Positions 42,391 through 49,961 of a DNA stretch of 64,000 nucleotides are shown here, piece by piece. Below the pieces are notes generated by a model. The model was not told the origin of the DNA. It made no database searches and was given only the letters and a program-made list of their open reading frames with translations. Within the stretch, counting starts at the first letter, position 1. Every line of letters begins with the position of its first letter. A program made the position numbers and the translations under genes. The DNA is taken from positions 1-64,000 of the forward strand of contig JBJELW010000058.1 in NCBI GenBank assembly GCA_051879315.1, in the 5' to 3' direction. This stretch comes from Roseburia_C sp051879315. GTDB lineage: Bacteria; Bacillota; Clostridia; Lachnospirales; Lachnospiraceae.

Positions 42391-43728
42391 ATGAGAATAC
42401 AATTGCCGGAGGACGTAAAATATATCATAGACTGTCTGCAGGACAACGGATATGAGGCCTATGCAGTGGGCGGGTGCGTGCGGGATACCATTTTGGGGCG
42501 GAATCCCTCGGACTGGGATATCACCACCTCTGCCACACCGTCACAGGTAAAGGCGTTGTTTGACCGGACTGTGGATACCGGAATTGCCCACGGGACTGTG
42601 ACGGTTCTGCAGGGTAAAGCGGGATATGAGGTAACTACCTACCGCATTGACGGCGAGTATGAGGATGCCAGGCATCCGAAAACAGTGACCTATACATCCA
42701 GCCTGCTGGAGGACTTAAAACGAAGGGATTTTACCATCAATGCCATGGCTTACAATGAAACGGAAGGGCTGGTGGATGCCTTTTGCGGGGAGCAGGATTT
42801 GCAGCAGGGGGTGATCCGGTGCGTGGGAAATCCGGAGGAACGTTTTACGGAAGATGCTCTGCGCATGCTGCGGGCTGTTCGGTTTGCGGCTCAGCTGGGA
42901 TTTTCTATTGAGGAGGATACTGCACAGGCTATCCGGAAACTGGCACCGCTTTTGGCGAAGGTCAGCGCAGAACGAATTCAGGTGGAATTGTTGAAACTTC
43001 TGGTTTCCCCTCATCCGGAGGAATTGGAAGAATTGTATAAACTGGGCATTTCCAAGGTGATTTTGCCGGAGTGGGATATGATGATGGAAACGCCCCAGCA
43101 GAATCCGCACCATTGTTATTCTGTGGGCAGACACACCCTGGAGGTGGTGAAAGGGGTTGGACCGGATAAAGTGCTTCGTTTGGCCGCTCTTTTTCATGAT
43201 GTATCTAAACCGGAATGCCGCAGTACGGATGAGCAGGGAGTGGATCACTTCTATGGCCATCCTCAGGTGGGGGCAAAACGGACACGGGAGATTATGCGCC
43301 GGCTGAAGTTTGACAATGCCACCATAGATGCGGTATGCCGTCTGGTCAATGGACATGATGTGAATCCGGACCCGGAACCGAAGTATGTACGACGCACCCT
43401 GCGTGGGTTGGGTGAGTCCTGTTTTCCGGACATTTTCGAGTTAAAGTATGCGGACATTATGGCGCAGAGCGAATATCATCGGGAAGAAAAACTGACGGCG
43501 TTGCGGGAATATCGCAGGATCTATACGGAGATCATGGAACAGGGCGAATGCATCAGCTTAAAGACGTTGGCGGTGGATGGACGGGATTTGATGGAGGCAG
43601 GAGTACCTGCCGGAAAGCAGATAGGCAAAATCCTGAATGCGCTTCTGGCGCTGGTGATTGATGATCCATCGAAAAATACAAAAGAATATTTGCTGGGGTA
43701 TACTTTGGAAAACCTCTTCATAAGATAG
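42391..43728 (+). CDS. cca: CCA tRNA nucleotidyltransferase with HD domain
   Basis: 445 residues, ATG 42391, AAGGAGTAAGAA upstream. Nucleotidyltransferase head: AVGGCVRDTILGRNPSDWDITT, with metal Asp residues in DWD. RRDFTINAMAY and EERFTEDALRMLRAVRFAAQLGF follow, the motifs of bacterial tRNA-CCA enzymes. An HD-type domain near 250-320 (LAALFHDVSKPE, NGHDVNP). It adds or repairs the 3' CCA of tRNAs, needed because the two tRNA genes in this window do not encode CCA. Confidence 0.93.
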   Translation: MRIQLPEDVKYIIDCLQDNGYEAYAVGGCVRDTILGRNPSDWDITTSATPSQVKALFDRTVDTGIAHGTVTVLQGKAGYEVTTYRIDGEYEDARHPKTVTYTSSLLEDLKRRDFTINAMAYNETEGLVDAFCGEQDLQQGVIRCVGNPEERFTEDALRMLRAVRFAAQLGFSIEEDTAQAIRKLAPLLAKVSAERIQVELLKLLVSPHPEELEELYKLGISKVILPEWDMMMETPQQNPHHCYSVGRHTLEVVKGVGPDKVLRLAALFHDVSKPECRSTDEQGVDHFYGHPQVGAKRTREIMRRLKFDNATIDAVCRLVNGHDVNPDPEPKYVRRTLRGLGESCFPDIFELKYADIMAQSEYHREEKLTALREYRRIYTEIMEQGECISLKTLAVDGRDLMEAGVPAGKQIGKILNALLALVIDDPSKNTKEYLLGYTLENLFIR

Positions 43729-43772
43729 AAGGACACAGGAAACTGTGGACTGAGTTTTATGGAGGGGTTTTC

Positions 43773-44759
43773 GTGTATAATTTAACCAATCAATTGCTGG
43801 ATCAGTATGAAATGGAGTTTGGAGATATACAAAAAGGCAGGGGCGTGTATGTGTGCAGCACGAACCGGGGTTTCGTTACATTCAAAGAATTTTCCGGGTC
43901 CAAAGAACACGCCGAAGCAATGAACCGGATTGAAGAACTTTTGAGACAGGCCGGGGTACAGGCGGATTGTATGATAGCCACGAAAGAAGGGGGACTTTTG
44001 GCCCGGGATGCAGATGAGAGAATGTACTATGCTCGCTGGCAGCTCAAAGGGAGAGAGTGTGAGACCAGAGATAGGGAAGATATGTTGAAGGCAATGGAGC
44101 TTCTGGGTCGTATGCATGCCGCCTTAAAGGGTGCCCAGGTGGACTGCCAGAGGGTGCCCAGAGAAGCGTTGGCGCGGGAAATGGAGCGGCATAACCGGGA
44201 GATCCGCAAAGTGCGCAATTATGTCAGAGGAAAAAATAAGAAAAATGAATTTGAATTGTTGTTTCTGCACCACTACAAAGAATTTTTGGAACAGGCAGAA
44301 GAATCATTGTGCAGCCTGGAACAGTGGATGGAGCGGGTGAATGAGTCGGACGGATCCCGGATATATGGAATCTGCCATGGGGATTACAATCAACATAATG
44401 TGCTGTTTGATAAGGGACAGGGGGCTGTCACTAATTTTGAACTGGCCTGTTATGACTTGTGGGTCAGGGATCTGGCACACTTTTTGCGCAAACTGATGGA
44501 AAAACATGACTGGAACATTTCGCTGGCGCAGGAACTGCTGGCTGCTTATGAAAAGGAGCGGAAGCTGACAGGGGAGGAATGGCAGCAGTTGTACATACGC
44601 ATGAGTTACCCGCAGAAATTCTGGAAGGTGGCAAATCATTATTTTAATGCAAATAAGGCATGGGTTTCCGGAAGGGATATTGAAAAGCTGGGAAAAGTGA
44701 TTGCTCAGGAGGAAAAAAGGCAGGAGTTTTTGCGAATGTTGTTTAATTTTACCGAATAA
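43773..44759 (+). CDS. CotS-like spore coat protein with kinase fold
   Basis: 328 residues, GTG start at 43773 with GGAGGGG at 43760-43766; an ATG at 43758 leads only to a nine-codon frame. Begins YNLTNQLLDQYEMEFGDIQKGRGVYVCSTNRGFVTFKEF, typical of CotS/YutH-type coat proteins. The aminoglycoside-phosphotransferase-like core shows ICHGDYNQHNVLFD (catalytic loop HGDxxxxN) but the metal-binding D-G/D segment is replaced by NFELACYDLWVRDLAHFL. It likely helps assemble or polysaccharide-decorate the spore coat. Consistent with a spore former. Confidence 0.8.
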   Translation: MYNLTNQLLDQYEMEFGDIQKGRGVYVCSTNRGFVTFKEFSGSKEHAEAMNRIEELLRQAGVQADCMIATKEGGLLARDADERMYYARWQLKGRECETRDREDMLKAMELLGRMHAALKGAQVDCQRVPREALAREMERHNREIRKVRNYVRGKNKKNEFELLFLHHYKEFLEQAEESLCSLEQWMERVNESDGSRIYGICHGDYNQHNVLFDKGQGAVTNFELACYDLWVRDLAHFLRKLMEKHDWNISLAQELLAAYEKERKLTGEEWQQLYIRMSYPQKFWKVANHYFNANKAWVSGRDIEKLGKVIAQEEKRQEFLRMLFNFTE

Positions 44760-44764
44760 TCATG

Positions 44765-44770
44765 TATAAT
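44765..44770 (+). promoter_or_regulatory. Possible -10 box for the PEGA lipoprotein gene
   Basis: TATAAT at 44765-44770, with TG just before and a weak TTTAAT 17 bases upstream (44742-44747). Confidence 0.35.
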
Positions 44771-44827
44771 ATGGTTTGGCGTCAACCTATCAGGGAATAG
44801 ACTGAATACTGGTAAATGAGGTACGTT

Positions 44828-46042
44828 ATGATAAAAAAAGTAAGGCAGGGGATTCTGGGCTGTCTGCTGGCGGTTGTGCTGCTTACCGTAGGATGTGGCA
44901 GCTCGGACAGGGAGGAAACGGACACAGGACAGAGAGAGGAAATCGCTGAAAGTTCCGAGTGGGAGGCTCCGGAAAGCTTGACAGACGAGGATGCAAAATT
45001 GTATATTGTAGCTGGCAATGACACAGCACAGGGATTGATGAGCTTTTATAATATTTCCAGTGGAAGTCAGGAACAATATATTTATACCGACGGGACCTTC
45101 TTTCGTGATAAATACGGAGAGATTGAGCCGGTGTCATCTTTTACCCCTGGTTCGGTGGTGACCTTATCCTGCCGGAACAGGAGCATTATTCTGGAGCAGG
45201 TGCAGTTTTCTTCGGAGGCATGGCTTTACGAAGATGTAAACGGGTTTGCTTTGGATGAAGAAAAACAGATTTTCGAGATTGCCGGGACAAAATATTCCTA
45301 CGATGAAGGCCTGAAAGTGTACTCGGGGGAGGAAAGTGTTACTTTACAAGCACTGACTTCAGATGATATACTGCGAGTGCAGGGTGTTGGGCGAAAGCTT
45401 TTGTCCGTATCGGTGACCACCGGTCACGGAACGCTGACGCTGAGCAATACTGAACTGTTTGAGGGTGGATGGCTGAGCCTAAACCACAACCGGTACTATA
45501 AGATTACGGAAAATATGCAGCTGGAGCTGCCGGAGGGCGTCTATGAACTGACGGTTGCCAATGATGGTTACGGTGACACCACAGAAATTACCATTTCCAG
45601 AGATCAGGAATCTGTGGTGGATTTGGATACGCTGAAAGGAGAGGGGCCGAAGTTTTGCAGTCTTATTTTTGCAGTGGGTGATCTGGAGGCTGCGGTCTAT
45701 GTGGATGGACAGGAAGTGGCTGCAAATGAACCGGTACAGATTAAATACGGAATTCATCGGGTGCAGATCGACGCAGAGGGATATGATGTCTGGTCCAAAC
45801 GCTTGTATGTTAATTCGGCGGAGGCAACCATCGAGGTGGCATTGGAAGAAGAGAGCGTAGTGGAGGAGACTACGGAAATCGTGGAGGAGACTGCACAGGC
45901 GGATTCCGACAGTTCCGCAGTGTCAGATGCTTTGCAGGAGATTGTGGACACATTAAAGGATTCCTCGTCCACTGATTCTTCTTCGTCAGACAGTTATCTG
46001 TCTACACTATCGGATGTGGTGGATACATTGACAGGAAATTAA
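44828..46042 (+). CDS. PEGA-domain lipoprotein
   Basis: 404 residues from ATG 44828; GAGG at 44819 supports it over the ATG at 44816. Signal peptide ends TVGC with Cys23 lipidated. A beta-rich extracellular region follows; two PEGA-like modules are seen, one near 225-265 (LPEGVYELTVANDGYGDTTEITI) and one near 290-340 (AAVYVDGQEVAANEPVQIKYGIHRVQIDAEGYD). The C-terminal 60 residues are low-complexity Ser/Asp/Glu. PEGA modules are surface beta domains often linked to cell-envelope assembly. Function not known. Confidence 0.75.
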   Translation: MIKKVRQGILGCLLAVVLLTVGCGSSDREETDTGQREEIAESSEWEAPESLTDEDAKLYIVAGNDTAQGLMSFYNISSGSQEQYIYTDGTFFRDKYGEIEPVSSFTPGSVVTLSCRNRSIILEQVQFSSEAWLYEDVNGFALDEEKQIFEIAGTKYSYDEGLKVYSGEESVTLQALTSDDILRVQGVGRKLLSVSVTTGHGTLTLSNTELFEGGWLSLNHNRYYKITENMQLELPEGVYELTVANDGYGDTTEITISRDQESVVDLDTLKGEGPKFCSLIFAVGDLEAAVYVDGQEVAANEPVQIKYGIHRVQIDAEGYDVWSKRLYVNSAEATIEVALEEESVVEETTEIVEETAQADSDSSAVSDALQEIVDTLKDSSSTDSSSSDSYLSTLSDVVDTLTGN

Positions 46043-46098
46043 AATAATAAAATATACAGAGAGCAAACGTAAGTGATTAACAGGAGGAAAATGAAAAA

Positions 46099-47835
46099 AT
46101 GAGCTACAAAGAGATGTATGAATCATGGCTGGCAAACGATTATTTTGACGCAGAGACAAAGGCAGAGCTTGAGTCTATTGCGGGAAATGAGAAAGAAATT
46201 GAGGATCGTTTTTACAAGGATCTGGAGTTCGGCACTGCCGGATTGCGGGGAGTGATTGGAGCCGGAACCAACCGGATGAACGTCTATACTGTCCGGAAAG
46301 CAACCCAGGGACTGGCAAATTACATCCTCAGTGTGAAGGGTGAAGCGAAGGGAGTGGCCATTGCCTATGATTCCAGACATATGTCTCCGGAGTTCGCAGA
46401 TGTGGCAGCCCTCTGTCTGGCTGCAAACGGCATTAAGGCTTATGTGTTTGAATCCTTAAGACCCACACCGGAGCTTTCTTATGCGGTACGGAAATTGGGC
46501 TGTATTGCCGGAATCAACATTACAGCCAGTCATAACCCCCCTGAGTATAACGGCTACAAGGTATATTGGGAAGATGGCGCACAGATCACACCTCCTCACG
46601 ACAAGGGGATTATGGATGAAGTGAAGAAGGTGACAGATTATGCCACTGTTAAGACTATGTCCTTAGAGGAAGCTAAGGCAGCAGGTCTCTATGAGGTCAT
46701 CGGCGCAAACGTGGATGATCCGTACATTGAGGAGTTGAAGAAGCTGGTGGTACATCAGGATGCCATCGATGCTGTGGGAAAGGACATCAAGATCGTTTAC
46801 ACACCGCTTCACGGTACCGGAAATATTCCTGTACGCCGGGTTTTGAAAGAATTGGGCTTTACCAATGTGTATGTGGTGCCGGAGCAGGAACTGCCGGATG
46901 GAGATTTCCCTACAGTAAGTTATCCTAATCCTGAGGCTGAGGAGGCATTTGCTTTAGGCCTTGCATTGGGTAAAAAGGTAGATGCAGACCTGATCCTTGC
47001 TACAGATCCGGATGCGGACCGTCTTGGAGTATATGTGAAGGATTCCAAGACAGGCGAGTATCATTCCCTGACCGGAAATATGTCCGGCTGTCTCATCGGA
47101 GATTATATCATTGGACAGAAAAAGGAGTTGAACGGTTCTCTGCCGGCAGACGGTGCTTTTGTTAAGTCAATTGTGTCTACGAATATGGCAGATGCCATTG
47201 CAGAGTATTACGGCATTCAGCTTATTGAAGTTCTCACCGGTTTTAAGTATATTGGCGGTAAGATTCTGGAATTTGAGAAAACAGGAAAGGGTACCTACCT
47301 CTTTGGTATGGAGGAAAGCTATGGCTGCCTTACCGGCACCTATGCCCGGGATAAGGATGCTGTGGTGGCTTCTATGGCACTTTGTGAAGCTGCAGCTTAC
47401 TATAAGACCAAAAACATGACCCTGTGGGATGCCATGATCGCAATGTACGAGAAATACGGCTACTATAAAGATCATGTAGAGTCCATCACCCTGAAGGGAA
47501 TTGAAGGATTGGCGAAAATCCAGGAGATCATGGATACGCTTCGACAGGAGACCATCACAGAAATCGGCGGCTACAAAGTGGAGGCTGTCCGGGATTACAA
47601 GAAGGATACCATCACAAATGTGGAAACCGGAGCAGTGAAGTCCACCGGATTGCCGGAGTCTAATGTGCTTTACTATGAACTGGAGGATTCTGCATGGTTC
47701 TGCGTAAGACCTTCCGGAACAGAGCCTAAGGTGAAGTTCTATATCGGCGTAAAGGGCAGCTCCATGGAGGAGGCCGATGCCAAGTATGAAAAACTGGGCA
47801 AGGCAGTGCTGGATAAAATCAACAAGATGTTGTAA
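46099..47835 (+). CDS. pgcA: Phosphoglucomutase/phosphomannomutase
   Basis: 578 residues, ATG 46099, ACAGGAGGAAAATG upstream. Alpha-D-phosphohexomutase: active-site TASHNPPEYNGYK with catalytic Ser, metal loop DPDADRLG, sugar loop GMEESYG and phosphate-binding SGTEPKVKFYI. Length and N-terminus (FYKDLEFGTAGLRGVIGAGTNRMN) match the Firmicute PgcA type. It interconverts glucose 6-phosphate and glucose 1-phosphate, linking the alpha-glucan genes further on to glycolysis and cell-envelope sugars. The gene symbol is by family resemblance. Confidence 0.9.
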   Translation: MSYKEMYESWLANDYFDAETKAELESIAGNEKEIEDRFYKDLEFGTAGLRGVIGAGTNRMNVYTVRKATQGLANYILSVKGEAKGVAIAYDSRHMSPEFADVAALCLAANGIKAYVFESLRPTPELSYAVRKLGCIAGINITASHNPPEYNGYKVYWEDGAQITPPHDKGIMDEVKKVTDYATVKTMSLEEAKAAGLYEVIGANVDDPYIEELKKLVVHQDAIDAVGKDIKIVYTPLHGTGNIPVRRVLKELGFTNVYVVPEQELPDGDFPTVSYPNPEAEEAFALGLALGKKVDADLILATDPDADRLGVYVKDSKTGEYHSLTGNMSGCLIGDYIIGQKKELNGSLPADGAFVKSIVSTNMADAIAEYYGIQLIEVLTGFKYIGGKILEFEKTGKGTYLFGMEESYGCLTGTYARDKDAVVASMALCEAAAYYKTKNMTLWDAMIAMYEKYGYYKDHVESITLKGIEGLAKIQEIMDTLRQETITEIGGYKVEAVRDYKKDTITNVETGAVKSTGLPESNVLYYELEDSAWFCVRPSGTEPKVKFYIGVKGSSMEEADAKYEKLGKAVLDKINKML

Positions 47836-47870
47836 ATTTAAGATATAAAGGTACAAGTTCCTTAAATTCC

Positions 47871-47899
47871 TTGACAAATAAGGAAAAACAAAGTATAAA
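47871..47899 (+). promoter_or_regulatory. Sigma-A promoter of the HU gene
   Basis: TTGACA (47871-47876), 17-base spacer, TATAAA (47894-47899). The start codon lies 70 bases downstream. Confidence 0.85.
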
Positions 47900-47969
47900 T
47901 ATATTCGTAGGTAATCTTGGAGAGTGCAGACCTCGAGAAAAATATAAAATCCAGAGGAGGAATTTTATC

Positions 47970-48245
47970 ATGAACAAAGCAGAGTTAGTATCAGCTGTAG
48001 CTGAGAAAGCAGCATTATCAAAGAAGGATGCTGAGGCAGCTGTAAAGGCATTTACAGATGTTGTTGCAGAGGAATTACAGAAGGGTGAGAAAATCCAGTT
48101 AGTAGGATTCGGAACATTTGAGGTAGTTCAGAGAGAGGCTAGAACAGGAAGAAATCCCCAGACAAAGCAGGAGATCACAATTCCGGCTTCTAAAGCACCT
48201 AAGTTCAAAGCAGGTAAGGCTTTAAAGGATTTAGTAAATAAGTAA
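47970..48245 (+). CDS. hup: HU-family DNA-binding protein
   Basis: 91 residues, ATG 47970, GAGGAGGAATTT upstream; the longer frame from 47871 overlaps the promoter and is rejected. MNKAELVSAVAEKAALSKKDAEAAV, then GFGTFEVVQREARTGRNPQTKQEITIPASKAPKFKAGKALK, is the full HU fold with the Pro-tipped arm (RNPQT). It bends and compacts DNA. Strong promoter, ribosome binding site and terminator indicate high expression. It starts the block that continues with the S4-domain protein and yabP. Confidence 0.96.
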   Translation: MNKAELVSAVAEKAALSKKDAEAAVKAFTDVVAEELQKGEKIQLVGFGTFEVVQREARTGRNPQTKQEITIPASKAPKFKAGKALKDLVNK

Positions 48246-48266
48246 GATGTAGGAACTGCACAGGAA

Positions 48267-48301
48267 GGTGTGACGAAGAAATACTTCGTCACACCTTTTT
48301 T
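48267..48301 (+). terminator. Terminator after hup
   Basis: GGTGTGACGAAG (48267-48278), loop AAATA, CTTCGTCACACC (48284-48295), then a T-rich run. Perfect 12-bp stem. Confidence 0.95.
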
Positions 48302-48384
48302 CTTCTTTTTCATAGAAAGACGAAAAAATGTAAGAGATGCGCACTTTGTGGAAATGTAGATAATGATTGGAGAGAGATAATAGG

Positions 48385-48624
48385 ATGAGACTGGACAAGT
48401 ATTTGAAGGTTTCCCGGCTGATCAAACGTCGCACCGTGGCCAATGAAGCCTGTGATGCAGGGCGTGTGCTGGTGAACGGCAAGCCGGCGAAAGCCTCCAC
48501 CAATGTAAAGGTGGGAGATGTGATTGAAATCATGTTTGGAGTTAAGAATGTGAAAGTGGAAGTGCTGGCCATTGCAGATACCACAAAAAAGGAGCAGGCG
48601 GCAGAACTCTTCCGCTATCTTTAA
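48385..48624 (+). CDS. rqcP: S4-domain RNA-binding protein, RqcP/YabO-like
   Basis: 79 residues from ATG 48385; ATAGG precedes it, and the ATG at 48367 would add six residues ahead of the conserved MRLDKYLKVSRLIKRR. The S4 fold spans nearly the whole protein (RTVANEACDAGRVLVNGKPAKASTNVKVGD). In Firmicutes this position next to yabP belongs to RqcP, which works with RqcH in ribosome-associated protein quality control. The assignment rests on the S4 match and the gene order. Confidence 0.85.
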   Translation: MRLDKYLKVSRLIKRRTVANEACDAGRVLVNGKPAKASTNVKVGDVIEIMFGVKNVKVEVLAIADTTKKEQAAELFRYL

Positions 48625-48702
48625 GCATAAAATCCGGATGGGCCTCATATATTTATGAAAGGTACTGTATGGTGCCGGTATTCATAAATGTAGGAGGCAG
48701 TC

Positions 48703-48987
48703 ATGGAAGAACAAAAGTCTGTTAAAAATCACAGGGTATTGCTGGTGAACCGCAAAACAGGTAATTTCAGCGGTGTTGTGGATGTGCTCTCTTTTGATGT
48801 GGGGGAGGTGCTGCTGGAGACGGAGCAGGGAATGCTGACCATCAAGGGCGATGACCTGCATGTTAACCGATTGACTCTGGAAAAGGGAGAGGTGGACATA
48901 ACGGGAAGGATAGACAGTATGGTCTATTCTGATGGAGGACATAACGGAAAGAACCGGGAATCTTTGTTGGGAAGGTTGTTTCGATGA
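48703..48987 (+). CDS. yabP: Sporulation protein YabP
   Basis: 94 residues, ATG 48703, TAGGAGGCAGTC upstream. Pattern HRVLLVNRKTGNFSGVVDVLSFD, then LLETEQGMLTIKGDDLHVNRLTLEKGEVDITGRID matches YabP/YqfC family proteins, which are needed for spore cortex formation in Bacillus. Overlaps yabQ by 4 bases (ATGA), so the pair is translationally coupled. Confidence 0.9.
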   Translation: MEEQKSVKNHRVLLVNRKTGNFSGVVDVLSFDVGEVLLETEQGMLTIKGDDLHVNRLTLEKGEVDITGRIDSMVYSDGGHNGKNRESLLGRLFR

Positions 48988-49460
48988 TGGAGATCAGCGA
49001 GAGTATCCGACAGGAGATGGGACTTTTTCTGGTGTCTCTCGTGGTGGGAAATCTGATGGTGATTTTGTACGACGTGCTGCGGATCTTTCGAAAAATCCTT
49101 CCTCACCGGATATCCCTTGTGGCTGTGGAAGATGTACTGTACTGGCTGTTGTGTGCGTTGGCAGTGTTTGTTCTGTTATATTGGCGGAGTGACGGAGTGA
49201 TCCGGGGATTTGTCATGGGAGGAATCCTTTTGGGGATGCTGGCCTGGAATCGTTTTATCAGCCCCTTTACCGTGGAGTTTATAAGCAGATCACTGGGATG
49301 GGTCCTGAAAAAAATCGCAAGGCCGGTTCAGTTTTTTCTGAAAAAACTGTTAAGCCCCCTGCGTTTTGTGTCGAAATATATGAAAAGTTCTATACATCAT
49401 GCCGGCGGGCGGTTAAAGAGACAGCTGCGGGCGTGGAAGATTGCATTGCGTAAGATGTAG
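48984..49460 (+). CDS. yabQ: Spore cortex biosynthesis protein YabQ
   Basis: 158 residues, ATG 48984 overlapping the yabP stop (48985-48987). Three hydrophobic segments (about 10-30, 40-65 and 70-92), then a basic C-terminal tail (RFVSKYMKSSIHHAGGRLKRQLR). YabQ-type proteins sit in the outer forespore membrane and are required for cortex assembly. Identification is by gene order plus the membrane/basic-tail layout. Confidence 0.85.
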   Translation: MMEISESIRQEMGLFLVSLVVGNLMVILYDVLRIFRKILPHRISLVAVEDVLYWLLCALAVFVLLYWRSDGVIRGFVMGGILLGMLAWNRFISPFTVEFISRSLGWVLKKIARPVQFFLKKLLSPLRFVSKYMKSSIHHAGGRLKRQLRAWKIALRKM

Positions 49461-49486
49461 AAGAAAGGTATCTGTAGAGGGAAAAA

Positions 49487-49798
49487 ATGAATAGCAGAAG
49501 CAGAAGAAATCGAAAGGAAAATCGTACCGGAAAGCTTTGTGTCACCGTTATGGTGGTGATGCTTTTGGCGGTGATGTCTTCCCAGATAGTGAAGCTGTAC
49601 GCGAAGGAGCAGGAGTACAGCCAGCGTGAGGAAGCATTAAGGGAACAGCTTGAAGCTGAGACGGAGCGTGAGGTGAAGCTTCAGGAATATGAGGAATATA
49701 CCAAGACAGACGAGTTTGTGGAAGATGTGGCCAAGAGCAAGCTGGGTCTGGTATATGATAATGAGATCGTATTCAAAGAAGATAAGAATGAGGATTAA
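49487..49798 (+). CDS. divIC: DivIC/FtsB-family septum formation initiator
   Basis: 103 residues, ATG 49487, AAGAAAGGTATCTG upstream. Basic N-terminus, one membrane helix (about 20-40), then a coiled coil (QEYSQREEALREQLEAETER) and the short C-terminal domain (FVEDVAKSKLGLVYDNEIVFKE) typical of DivIC. It stabilises the divisome with FtsL and DivIB. Its place between yabQ and spoIIE is conserved in spore formers. Confidence 0.88.
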   Translation: MNSRSRRNRKENRTGKLCVTVMVVMLLAVMSSQIVKLYAKEQEYSQREEALREQLEAETEREVKLQEYEEYTKTDEFVEDVAKSKLGLVYDNEIVFKEDKNED

Positions 49799-49800
49799 AT

Positions 49801-49828
49801 ACTTAGAATGGATGAAGAGTTTCTAAGT
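49801..49828 (+). terminator. Hairpin after divIC, weak terminator
   Basis: ACTTAGAA (49801-49808) pairs with TTCTAAGT (49821-49828) across 12 bases, but no T-run follows, so termination may be partial. Confidence 0.35.
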
Positions 49829-49888
49829 ACTTCGAAAAGACATTTGGTTTCGCATTTTGCCGAAAACTTTTTAAAAGTGGGACAACCA

Positions 49889-49922
49889 TTTGACAAAGAT
49901 TTCATTTACAAATTTTTATAAT
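49889..49922 (+). promoter_or_regulatory. Spo0A-type promoter of spoIIE
   Basis: TTTGACAAA (49889-49897) is an exact 0A box in reverse orientation (consensus TTTGTCRAA) and contains the -35 word TTGACA (49890-49895). TATAAT follows at 49917-49922, a spacing of 21 rather than 17 bases. The same long spacing with a 0A box over the -35 is known for the Bacillus subtilis spoIIE promoter. Confidence 0.75.
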
Positions 49923-49961
49923 AGCCTCTGTTGTCGGAAGGACAAGAAGGAGGTAGCGTAA

